Of a stretch of DNA of 64,000 nucleotides, positions 48,676 to 59,557 are shown one piece after another. The first letter of the stretch is position 1; the number at the start of each line of letters is the position of its first letter. The stretch comes from Exaiptasia diaphana (lineage: Eukaryota; Cnidaria; Anthozoa; Actiniaria; Aiptasiidae). Below the pieces are notes generated by a model, which had not been told where the DNA came from, searched no databases, and was given only the letters and a program-made list of their open reading frames with translations. The stretch covers positions 45,444 to 109,443 of the forward strand of contig NW_018385166.1 of the NCBI RefSeq assembly GCF_001417965.1, written 5' to 3'. A program made the translations under genes and the position numbers.

Positions 48676-51340
48676 TCAGCAGATGTAGTCTCGTTGTTGG
48701 TGTTCTTGATGATTTTCTGGATCATTAGAAGGGCTGAAAATGCGTCCCATTTGTTTTTCCTCTTTATTTTCTAGTGGTTTTTGTTTAGATAGCTCAATGA
48801 TTTCAAGGTCATCGGAATCTACAACTCCTTTGTTGTCAAAATGTTTGACTTTTTCAAGAATACAAGAAGCAGATGATCTTATCATTGATAAAGTTTTTGC
48901 TTCTCCTCCTGGCGCGGTTGAACCATCAAAAGCAGTGGACGTTTCACTTTCTCCCAGCTGTGGAAAGCACTTGCGGAAAAGTGAAAAGAACTTTCTTCTG
49001 TATGTTTTGTTTGTGACACAGTAAACCCATGGATTGACACAGGAATTGAACATACATAATACCACGGTTGCGTGATGACCGGGGACGTTGAGCTGCGTGA
49101 CGTGAAACTTGAACAGTAGATAATACAACTGATTTGGGAACCAACAAAACGCAAGCACAAAAGCAGTGAAAGTACACATGCGTAGAAGGCGAACACCGGC
49201 GTTGCCACGGTGACGAAGAAACAAACTGTTTGGTTTCTTGACCGTATGCATCAGACTGATAAACGTAGCACAGGTTACGAAGACTGGTAAAAAGTATTTG
49301 CCAAGGAATTCCAGGAAGGCTACCGCATATCTAGTTTTCTGGTTGGTAATGGTTGTCACCCATACACACTGTGGTTTGGACGAGTTGTTGTTAGAAGAAA
49401 GCTCCATCTCCAATGCGTGTGGTGAGTTTAGAAGACATGACAGAACCCACACGATGCCAACATAAATGTACTTTTTGTTTTTAGAAAATACCAGCTTGTA
49501 TCTGAAAGAGATAAAAATAAAGAAATCGCGCATTATTGCATCGTTTTTACCACTGACCATGAAGTGGTATGTACACTGAAGTTGACTCTCAAGGATTCAC
49601 GACTTACTTTTGCGGACGTGTGACGGCGTACCACCTTTCTACAGCCATGCATGTCAACGTGTACACTGACACGATACCCAACGTGAATACGATGCACTGC
49701 GAGTAGAGAAGGCGGCAAAATAGATCACCCGCTATGCCTTCTGGGATATTAAAATCGTCTGGACCAATGATGTAGCTTGGCGTGACGAACAGACTGATGC
49801 CTGATGAGAAAAGAGAACGCAACTTGTTTTTCAAATTTCGGATAAATCAAAAGGACTCATATTTTGTGAAAAATTAATTCTTTTTCGACACAATTTCATA
49901 CATTCATCAAAAATATAACTTTTAATTTCTATGAATAAAGGTCTCAAGAAATATTGAAAAAGACAGCTGTCAAGTGAATGTCACGTGACAGCAGATGGCA
50001 AAAACTAATTTGATTAACAACCATTGTTGCCTAGCAAAAGCACCGATAATCTGCCAGCTTGGCATATTAATCTTTTGCATGGATAAGCAAATTGATTTCA
50101 ATGTTTTTTAATATACATCGGATGTAAGAAATTAGAAACGTCATAACGCTGGTCCAGCTACATGCATGTGGTTATTAAAGACCATCTTATCCTGTATTTT
50201 ATAATGTAAGAATTGCCTATCTTCATGATTAGTGATAAAAAATTTATAAAGCAATCATAAGAGAGGCCGTCGTGGAATCGTTTTACAATATGTCAGGTTT
50301 TAAAACGTATTTGCATTAAATGATGCTTTGAGATGTTTTGTGTATTTTTTTTGACGTGAATGTCAAGATTGAGTTTGCATTTGATGGTTGTTCATGGTGC
50401 AACACAACAATCAGTTACCACCAATCAACTTTCTGCCTTCAATGTATAACACTACTTTCGCCAATGAAAACCTTCTAAAGTCAATTCATAAAAACGACTA
50501 ACCCAAGTTTGAATCAATTTTATCATGAGTCCATGATTTCTGATTAAATTCCCATTTTTGATAATTTACTAATCTGATGAATCAGTCGTAGGTGAACTGC
50601 CTTTGATGAATCTTAGTGACAGGTGCTGTATTTTTTACTAATGATGCATTGAATATAGAAAAAAAGGAATCGGAAATACGATAGCTAAGCACCCGTGCAT
50701 TCTTACATTAAGTATTTGTTATAACAGGTAGATGGAAATGTTTATTTAATTTCTGTTCTGTGGAGAACGTTCAGTTTATCAGGAACTGCTGCAGCAGGCA
50801 CCAAAGACTTCTAGTTATAACAAAAGAATTTTTTTTTTCAATGATAACGAAAATGAATGATTCGTTTGCTGATTTGGGCTGAAGATTACAACATTGCACG
50901 TGAACGCATGACGACTAAGTCAATAAGTAAAAGGATTTGATGGAACCATCGCATTTTTGTCAATAATTTAATCCGGTTTATTCTCTTTTTATTTTTCTGC
51001 CGTTTTTTAAGCTCCATTAAAAAATTCCTCAGCTGTAGTTTCTATCATACTAAAGTTAATCTGCTTGTTAACCTGTTGAGGCGAGTCTACGAAGGGTTAA
51101 GTGTGTACACCTTCATACATTAACATTATTCAAAAGATATTTTGTAATATTCTTTGTGCACCATCGACCCTTACCTGTGAACATGTCAGTCACAGCAAGG
51201 CTGAATAGTAATACGTTACAGGCAGTATTCAACATCTTACGATCCATCAATAGAACCAAGCAAAATAATCCATTGCAAGTCAAAGCAAGCACTGCTATTA
51301 TGCCAAAGGCTATTTTCAAACCGACTTGCTCACCCATCAT
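48676..51340 (-). CDS. Class A GPCR, cluster member 4
   Basis: Three exons: 51340-51175 (MMGEQVGLKIAF, TM1, TM2 LAVTDMFT), 49800-49608 and 49501-48676. The first junction is the shared phase-1 site. The second falls after VERWYAVTRPQ, ten codons downstream of the corresponding intron in member 3, so the two introns are independent or one has slid. TM6 is CWFPNQLYYLLFKF and TM7 NSCVNPWVYC. The cytoplasmic tail is longer than in the others (about 100 residues, acidic and Gln-rich, ending QQRDYIC). The extracellular N terminus is only a few residues and may be incomplete. Intron 1 (about 1.4 kb) is the longest in the cluster and holds no recognisable gene. The ligand is unknown. Confidence 0.85.
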
Positions 51341-53893
51341 TCAGTTTGTAACAGTGTGCAGCCTCTGGATGTTGTTATCAAGCAATAATGATTATGGTCA
51401 AAGGTCCTATCTCTTCGGCAAGGACGTGCATCAACTAAACATCCCAAGTAAGTTAGCGAAAAGTATATCTGTTACAATACGTAATGATAATTTATGCGGA
51501 CCAATCACATTAGAGCTTTAAACGTCACATTTGACAGTTTAAAACATCCTTTTTAAAGTAGTGGTTATCATTTCATGATAGGTCACATTAAATGATTTCA
51601 AAACAAACAGTACAACTGAAGAGAATTAAGAACGGTGCGCTGTGCATACTCCGCGACAAGTCTGAAAACACCTTGATTTCAGCCATTAAGTATAAAGATA
51701 TTCAAAAAGATATATTTCTTTGTAATTAATTAAATTGTGTGTGATCCTACAGCAACATTGATAAATAATCATTGTAAACGATGAAGTGATCTATGTCGTT
51801 GAGAAGTGTAGCGGTTAACATGTATTTTTACTGGCCGCGCCAACTGGAATCGGTCTAGGAATAAGACTAGGCACAATTTAACTGAAACGGTTTATTCGAA
51901 GACTTGATCGATGTTGAGACGAACGTAAACTAGAATTACAATTGTGGCAAAAACTCTAATCAGATAAAAATATGTAACTAGCATGGCAAAAAATAGCAAT
52001 CAATACTTTACAAATTCAATGATACAATAATGCAATAACACATAAAATAATACTAGATCATGCAATATGTTAAATTGTAGTGATGAAAACTAGTTCTAGG
52101 ACTGATTGAGAGCTAAACGCTCTATTAACAAAACTTAAGTGGGCGTTAACTACATAAAGACGACCCCGTAGGTCTTTTCATAATCTTGAAATAATCAAAG
52201 GTCACAATGATTCAAAAGATCTAATAGCCCACACTTAGTACGATGATCCTTGATCTTAATAGTGAAATGAAAGGNTACTTACATATCTGTCCCGCTTGTA
52301 CCAATATCACAGACACTCCTTATTGCTAAAATCTTCTTACAACTAATCAAATGACGCTTAATCACACTTTTATATGTGCGTGGGGACGCTAAAGTATACT
52401 ATTACATATAAAGGTACATGAAGGTATCTAAACCGCAAAACTTTAACTACGGAGACTATCTAAATCTAATCTATAAATCAACAATGTTCTGTAATTAATT
52501 AAATTAACTGTATATTCTTTACAAGAAGTATCACTTCAGACGAGATTAAAAGACCACACGCTACGGTGCCGGGATAAAGTGTTGTCCGATTAGTTGTTCA
52601 TGATCTTATCATATTTCATATCAAATTTTTATCCATTTTTATCAGTTTACAAAAATTGTTATTTTCACTAGTGGAAATAGCACATTCGTCGGTATTTACG
52701 TTACATTACGCTTTGAGATACGGAGGTAACTTTTCACACCAACTAGAAAGTTCTATACTGCTACAGCCACGCATTGCCCACACTAGATAAAAGTGAATCT
52801 GACTGAGAACCCCGCTGCGGAACATTACGTCAAACCTTTCATTAGCCCAAGCCGCGGAACCACTTCAGTATAACAATACTGTTACAATACGGTTTTAATC
52901 AAGAAAAAGGAAGACCGACAGTTGGATTCTGACTGTGGAACCACTTTTTTCAGTGGTATGGGGTATTTAGTAGATAATACCGATCATTTCAACACTCGAA
53001 GGATAAAATTAATATCTCCGCGGGACCATGTGCGTAATATCCTCTATGTTAACAATTTATTCGGGGTTCATCGAGTAAGCCTACCGCTTGGTACAACAGG
53101 CTCTAACCCCGTAAAAGCCAAATATAGTTGCAACAATCAATCACTTAAAATATATCACCTGCTTTTACGCATAATCATATAATTTTTAATACGATTAATT
53201 CCGGATTTTAAGTGCTTGCTGTTCAGTTGACAAGGAATAGGGCCTCTCTTCCTTTAGATAAATAAACACTTTTTGCACGGAAATTTAAGGCAATCTGTGA
53301 TTGGCTGGGGACTGGTTGGCATATTGCACAACTCTTATTGGTCACTTCATATTGATTCAACTTTGAAGCTCTTGATCTTCGATAACGTTTGGAGAGGCAA
53401 TCAGCGGATCTTAAACGTGCTTCAAGCAAACTTAAGTTTTAGCTGCATGGAATATATATAACTGCTGTAGGCCGACGATGACAGTAATAATCAGCTCTTT
53501 CTGTAGCTAAATGTTCGTCATTCACTTCTATTTGCCAATCATTTCTTGAAAGCTGCTTGCTGCGACAGGTATTATTTCCACTTTTTTTTATTTTTCTCTA
53601 ACGTACTAAATTTGACTTATTTTCCTGATTTCAAAACTGGTTTCACCATCAACCTCTCTTGTCCAAACTTCAAAATGTGTTGTGGTATAACTTTTTGGCT
53701 TTCTTGCTCCGAAGTCCTTCGAAAAGAACTAGATGGCTCATTATTTAATTTTCAGATAAAACAAATCATTGATGTGTCAATCCTCGCAGTTCAGTATGCT
53801 GTACTGGTGTAATTACAGGCATACTCGACACATTAACGGCACGTACATACATGATATGTTTAATTCAGTGATGACTGTTCATTTCACAGGAAC
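51341..53893. other. Intergenic region, no gene seen
   Basis: 2.5 kb between divergent GPCR members 4 and 5. The part around 51800-53200 is less AT-rich and patchy (GGCCGCGCCAACTGG near 51835, CCGCTGCGGAAC near 52812), unlike its surroundings, which may mark an old insertion. I find no terminal repeats or coding similarity to support that. One N lies near 52275. Confidence 0.4.
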
Positions 53894-55290
53894 ATGAATC
53901 ACACTACTAATAATTCGAGTAAAAATTGTTGCCAAGGTGACAATTATCAAGTTGCTCACGGTCATGTCATTATTCAAGCTACATTTGGGGTTATTGCAGT
54001 AACAGCATTCCTTAGCAACGGACTATTATGTTACGTCATCCTTAGAAACCGTCGTATGTTGTCGTGGTCGTACAACGTGTTTATCTTCAGTTTAGCTTTG
54101 ACAGACATGATAACTGGTAAGTCCGTTTCTGAACCGGAACTTATCTTTTTCAATTGATGACCGACGATGTGTTTTTAAAGTAATACAAGTGCCGAGCATG
54201 CGCAAAGCGGACTTGATGTCCAAGCGTGTTTAATGTGGGACTGAAGATGAGTAGGTGTTTGATGTGAAATGTATACAAAGAAGCTTAGAATAACACGGAA
54301 ATTGGTCGTCATATATTGAACGGAACTGGATCGCTATGTACTCAGGGCAAACCTCTTCTTTTTCCAAAAAAAAAAAAAAAAAGAGAGAAAAAAACTAGTT
54401 CTTCAATGAACGCTATAAACATAGATTGTTAGTGATCGGATTTTCTGACATTTTTACATCAACGTTGTTTAGGTGTGTTTGTAGGCGTTACCCCTGGTTA
54501 CATCATTTCACTTTCATCATTTCAAGTCTCCCCAGGCCTTTCCGGTGAAGTGTTCTGTCGTGTGATTGGTTCTCAGTACATCGTTTACAGTTTGGGAAAA
54601 GCATCAGCCTTCACCGTTACGTGCATGGCTATTGAACGCTGGTATTCAGTGGTAAGACCCATACACTATAGAGTGAACTTTTCTTATCGACGTGTGACGG
54701 GATACCTGTGTCTTCTGTGGTTTCTAAGCTTGTCTATACATAGTCCAGTCTTGTTTGAAATGACCGTTTCCAAAGAAACACAAACTTGTATATGGGAGTC
54801 AGCCGGTTACTCAACGGAAGCATCTGTTACCATGTCAACCATAGTGACGTTCTTCATTCCAATAGCAATCACGTGGGCTAGCTATTTGCATATTGCAATC
54901 AAACTAAAGAGACCTCCACTGCCAGCTATTGGTGCAGTTAGTGCGAGAGTTCGTGTAAAGTTAGCACGCATGTGCATGTTAGTAGCGTTTCTTCTCACTA
55001 CTTGCTGGTTTCCAAATCAAGTTTATTACGTCTTGTCATCCTATGGACTGGTCAAACTAGAAACACCATTTCATCGTTTTACCATTGTTCTAGTCATGTT
55101 TAATTCTTGTGTCAATCCCTCCATTTATTGCTTCAGCAATCAAGAATACAAAAGAGCCTTCTTAGATTTATGGAGACCTTGTCTCGGAAAATGCCGTCGT
55201 CATAGAAACACTGTCAACACACAGGAAACCCAAAACTCCATGAAATCACTTAGTACATTGACTGTACAGCCTGCGATAAGACCTACTTGA
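53894..55290 (+). CDS. Class A GPCR, cluster member 5
   Basis: Two exons: 53894-54116 (MNHTTNNSSKNCC with several N-glycosylation sites, TM1 LSNGLLCYVIL, TM2 LALTDMIT) and 54473-55290, joined in phase 1. TM3 gives AIERWYSVVRP, TM6 CWFPNQVYYVLSSYG and TM7 NSCVNPSIYCF. Exon 2 is uninterrupted, so this receptor lacks the third-exon intron of members 3 and 4. Loop cysteines (EVFCR, TCIW) are present for the usual disulfide. The tail has a possible palmitoylation site (PCLGKC) and Ser/Thr residues. The length (about 345 aa) is standard. The ligand is unknown. Confidence 0.88.
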
Positions 55291-57279
55291 TCACTAATCA
55301 TTTGTGTTATTATTCTTACCATATATAGTCAATGATATGCAATACGGAACAATGACCTATATCATAGTTCTGAATAATACAATTTGTAGTATGTGCAGAT
55401 TGATGGGGTTACCTGTGGTGAGGTCAGACAATAGGATATCCCCTTGTAAATTGACACAACAGTTATTGATAGTAACACAATAGCCGCATTAATACCTATT
55501 GTAGTTCGTTTTGTGCCATGAACCAAGTGGTTATGTAGCTTTACACTAGGGTTTTGGAGATATTTTGCAGTTATCCCACTAACAGGTAATTATTCGTCTA
55601 CCAGGCTATTTATCAGTATTTATAGCTGAAAATGTTTCTTTGGATGTTCTGTTCACGGAGTCATGTACTTCCTTACGGTTTTCTTTGATTTGAGATAAAA
55701 TTGTTGTCCCTCAACAAACTCCAAATTACTTCTGATTTTTGCAATTCATGGTATATTTATTGTTTCACCCTTCAGTTCAAAGCTGATCAAAGCGTTAAAA
55801 ATCAAAGAAAACGTACCAAAAAAGTATTTTCTGGAAGCAGCGAAGGGTACATCTTTTCAATATAATCTTGGCTGACTGCCAGCATTGTCTTGATACGTGA
55901 AATTAGCGGTCAGCGGGAGAGCATGAAACATCCACCAGGAAACAATATTTTATCACGATTATCATGAAGCTGGACATCAATTCTTGTAGTTTATGTGAAT
56001 GAATTTCCATGTCCTAATTTCAAACGCGTTGTAGTACTTCGTGATGATATCTAAGTCTATGAAAAAGAATTAAAATTTATTGAATTTGAAATATTTGGAT
56101 ATAGAGCAAACACAGAAAAAACATGAAAAATAGGAAAACCATAAAGTAGGAAAACCATGAAAAAATCAACTAAATACTAACAAATAGCGGCTATTTAGAG
56201 TCAATATTTAGAGAGAAATTGTCAGTACCAAAAAACCAGAACACAATCAAGATGAATTAAAAATGGTCCCAAATGGATTCATCTTCATGGCGTTCTGGCC
56301 TTATTCATACTGACAAATTGTCTCTAAATAGCTTCTATTTGTTAGTATTTAGTTTTATTTTATTTCATGTTTTTCCTGCGTTTGCTCTATTACGAAAATA
56401 CACATATATACTCAACCGTCCGCGAAAGATATATGACGTCAGATCCGGCCTCTCATCGTGTCGATTGGTAAAAAATTCGTAAGTATAAAACAGGTTTTGT
56501 AGATTGTCTGATTGCGAGTTAATATGAATTCTGCATGGGTGAAGAATGAGTTTTCACGAATACTAATTTTTTTGACACAGAAACGGTATCGGTCATAGAT
56601 GTTTGCTGAACTGTCAATTCCGAGTAAACAGGAATAATTCATCATTGCAACACTTTTTCATTCGGCAGTAAAACAGCTCTCGCACAACTCTATAGTATTT
56701 GTGCTGATGACCATTCAAGGAGCGATGTACTCTCTAATACTTTTATACATTAACTGAGAAGTTTGGAAATCTAGCAAAAAACGGGCGTGCCACATATACG
56801 AGTCACGACACGTGGATTCCGGGAAATTTCGCGAATATATATTCATGAAGCTACGTAGAACTGGGTTTGTACATGAACGAGGAATTGGGACTAAAAGTAC
56901 ATCAGGTAACTGTTTATACGTATTTTATTAACGTTATTGTAGCGCGTTTTCTGATTTTTCCGTCCATTATAAGCGTATGAAAAATACGGAAATCGAAATG
57001 AGTGGAACGGACAGTTTGTACAAAATCCCGATGCGAGAATTACATACAATATAGCAGTCTTTAGTAATCGGAGTTTGAGTGATTCAAAGCTTGAGTACAA
57101 AGCAAGATATCTATGGAAGAACCTCTAAACCTCGGAAGTATATTGAATTTTTGAAAAGCGAATTACAGGGAAAAAACGTTTTATGAATATAATCACTATC
57201 CGGCACCTAACCGTGTTTGCCTATTCATATTTTAACACGAGCAAAAGTAAGAAGGTTTTGTACGCTTTTGCTTTTCGTA
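55291..57279. other. Intergenic region, no gene seen
   Basis: From the end of GPCR member 5 to the large inverted repeat. It contains the palindromic element at 56100-56393. The ORFs here show no family resemblance. The part from 56760 to 57250 is somewhat richer in CG dinucleotides than its surroundings. Confidence 0.4.
56100..56393. repeat. Inverted-repeat element
   Basis: The left arm AGAGCAAACACAGAAAAAAC through CTAAATACTAACAAATAG is mirrored by CTATTTGTTAGTATTTAG through TTTCCTGCGTTTGCTCT. The arms are about 75 bp, imperfect, with a spacer of roughly 140 bp. It is a MITE-like element with no coding capacity. Confidence 0.65.
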
Positions 57280-58345
57280 CGGGGACAGAAGTACATAACC
57301 AGAAGTGTCCATCTCCCCATTGGTATCGCCACCATCAGATGTCCCGATAATCTATTTTTAGACAACCAATCACAACGCGCGCACATATTACACGGCACCT
57401 GATTGGTCCTTGTTGATCTACTTCAAGAGCGGACAAGAAAGGAAAATTATGTAGTCGATGGAGGCGAACGAAGTGAAGTTTTCATTTACGAGAATTTTAC
57501 ACCTTTTGCTGAACAACCATTTTTGAATTCGATAGAAAACATTCTTTACTATATAAGCAATGTAGCGAAGGAAGTTCAAGAGCAATATAGTCTGCAAAAA
57601 CAAGAGAAAAGTTCAGACAAAGATGAAGAAAAATGCAAAACAGCGTGCGAAAAAAGTAGTCTAAAGTAGCTTTCTTACAGTCAATANTATAGTCTAAGGG
57701 CTTTTTAATTCTATTAGAACAGATTTCTTATTAAAACGAGAACAATTCTCGCCACAAAAATCACATTTTTGCAGACATTTCTTCGCACTCCTTTTGTCTG
57801 CATATTTTTCTTCGTTTTTGTCTGAACTTTTCCCTTGTTTTCGCAGACCATATTGCTCTTGAACTTCCTTCGCTACATTGCTCATATAGTAAAGTATGTT
57901 GTCTATCAAATTACTTAACCTTTGGTTTTCTTTAAGTCCGACTCTATTGACTGTAAGAAAGCTACTTTAGACTACTTTTTTCGCACGCTGTTTTGCATTT
58001 TTCTTCATCTTTGTCTGAACTTTTCTCTTGTTTTTGCAGACTATATTGCTCTTGAACTTCCTTCGCTACATTGCTTATATAGTAAAGAATGTTTTCTATC
58101 GAATTCAAAAATGGTTGTTCAGCAAAAGGTGTAAAATTCTCGTAAATGAAAACTTCACTTCGTTCGCCTCCATCGACTACATAATTTTCCTTTCTTGTCC
58201 GCTCTTGATCAACAAGGACCAATCAGGTGCCGTGTAATATGTGCGCGCGTTGTGATTGGTTGTCTAAAAATAGATTANCGGGACATCTGATGGTGGCGAN
58301 ACCAATGCGGAGATGGACACTTCTGGTTATGTACTTCTGACGGGG
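57280..58345. repeat. Large inverted repeat with mirrored ORFs and a third central copy
   Basis: The arms at about 57280-57687 and 57945-58345 are almost identical over 400 bp. The left arm carries a plus-strand frame and the right arm the same frame on the minus strand, with residues YVVDGGERSEVFIYENFTPF and AKEVQEQYSLQKQEKSS. The spacer (57694-57909, minus) holds a third copy, about 90% alike, reading AKEVQEQYGLRKQGKSS and then a different end with CDFCGENCSRFNK. None of the frames has an ATG start, so they may be internal exons or a non-coding element that happens to be open. I do not recognise the protein. There are Ns near 57687, 58278 and 58300. Confidence 0.75.
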
Positions 58346-58498
58346 AGTATGGGTGTCCAGCTGTACTGCGGACCTTGGTATTATTCCCGGTCAGGAACTA
58401 TATTTGGTAAAATAATCTATTCATATCTTTAAACGATCTTGATTGTGTCTAAGCTATATCTAAGACAATGTTAACTGCTATTTTCTGATAGGTCAATA

Positions 58499-59119
58499 AT
58501 GGAAGTCATCATTGTGCTAATGACTGTTGTATCTATTGTGATGTCAAATGATGAATGTACTTCAACTTTGCCCGGTGACCGATGTATCCAAAAATGTAAT
58601 ACGACGACATGTTTGTGTGACGGACATACTGGCAGACACATCTACCAAGGTTGTACTCAGATGTGTGGTCACTATCCATGCAAAAAGATCGTGTGTTCGT
58701 CTGGAAATTGTATTCAAAGTTGCCATGGTTGTACGATGGCATGCACAGGGGACGTGGGTTTTTGTGTTCAGCGTTGTTTGTCTGGAAAGTGTGAGTTCAA
58801 GTGTGCAGCAAGGCATTGTGATCAAGACTGTCATGTTGGAAACTGCAAACTCACCAGAACAACAACAACCTCTTTAATTCCAAAACGTTACCTTCTGTTG
58901 TTAGCAGGCTGTTTTGCTGTAACAACAATTCTTTCACTTATTGCGCTTTGTCTTTCTTGTCGTGGAATAAGAAAGCAAAGAAAGAGGAAATATCAGAGAC
59001 TTCGACCAATCCCTGGTTCCCCACCCTCACAGTTACATGCCATTAGACATGGACACTTTGAAGGTGAGGGCATGGTTTGCCCTATAAGGGTATTACCACT
59101 GGTAGAAAAACCAATATAA
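58499..59119 (+). CDS. Cysteine-rich single-pass type I membrane protein
   Basis: One open exon of 206 aa from ATG 58499. Signal peptide (MEVIIVLMTVVSIVMS); an ectodomain of about 110 residues built of short cysteine units such as CIQKC, CLCDG, CIQSCHGC, FCVQRCLSGKC and CDQDCHVGNC, a loose CxxxC(x3-4)C periodicity; a Thr-rich stalk (RTTTTS); one membrane helix (about residues 131-154, LLLLAGCFAVTTILSLIALC); a basic stop-transfer (RKQRKRKYQR); and a short cytosolic tail. Most of the ectodomain cysteines would have to pair or bind metal. I do not recognise the family; it resembles no EGF, LDLR or TNFR repeat that I can place. TTTCTGATAG just before the start could be an acceptor for a 5' UTR exon. 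It begins about 150 bp after the large inverted repeat. Confidence 0.7.
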   Translation: MEVIIVLMTVVSIVMSNDECTSTLPGDRCIQKCNTTTCLCDGHTGRHIYQGCTQMCGHYPCKKIVCSSGNCIQSCHGCTMACTGDVGFCVQRCLSGKCEFKCAARHCDQDCHVGNCKLTRTTTTSLIPKRYLLLLAGCFAVTTILSLIALCLSCRGIRKQRKRKYQRLRPIPGSPPSQLHAIRHGHFEGEGMVCPIRVLPLVEKPI

Positions 59120-59557
59120 ATCCTGTAATAACTGGTTCACTTTGAGAAAAGACAATGCATTATTAAAACAAAACAACTTTATAAGTAAAAACATCTGGTT
59201 GGTACCATAAAAGGCATCCATTGGTGATTTTTAATAAAAATCTGTTTATCTAGCTTGTTGTTATCATATTACATAATCAGATTGTGATTGTAAAAGGCTT
59301 GGTTCACACTTGGGTGGAATTGCAAACATTAAAGTTAAATGGACTTGATCATCCTGTATTTTAATGTTTCTAAAACAACATTCCTTTGTTTGATGGGTAA
59401 GACGTCAGTTATTTTGTTTCCATATATCACGACACTGTTTTATCATATACTGTATTAGTTGTGGATGATACACATGTAGATGTTGCATATTACTGTCCGT
59501 TAAGTATAAATTCAATTGTATATCGACATGAATCATTTCGTCCTGTTTCTTTAATAG

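Noticed and set aside
51800-53200. Possible old retroelement or terminal repeat
   Set aside because: Base composition differs from the flanks, but I could not find paired end repeats, a target duplication or any coding resemblance, so no element is called.
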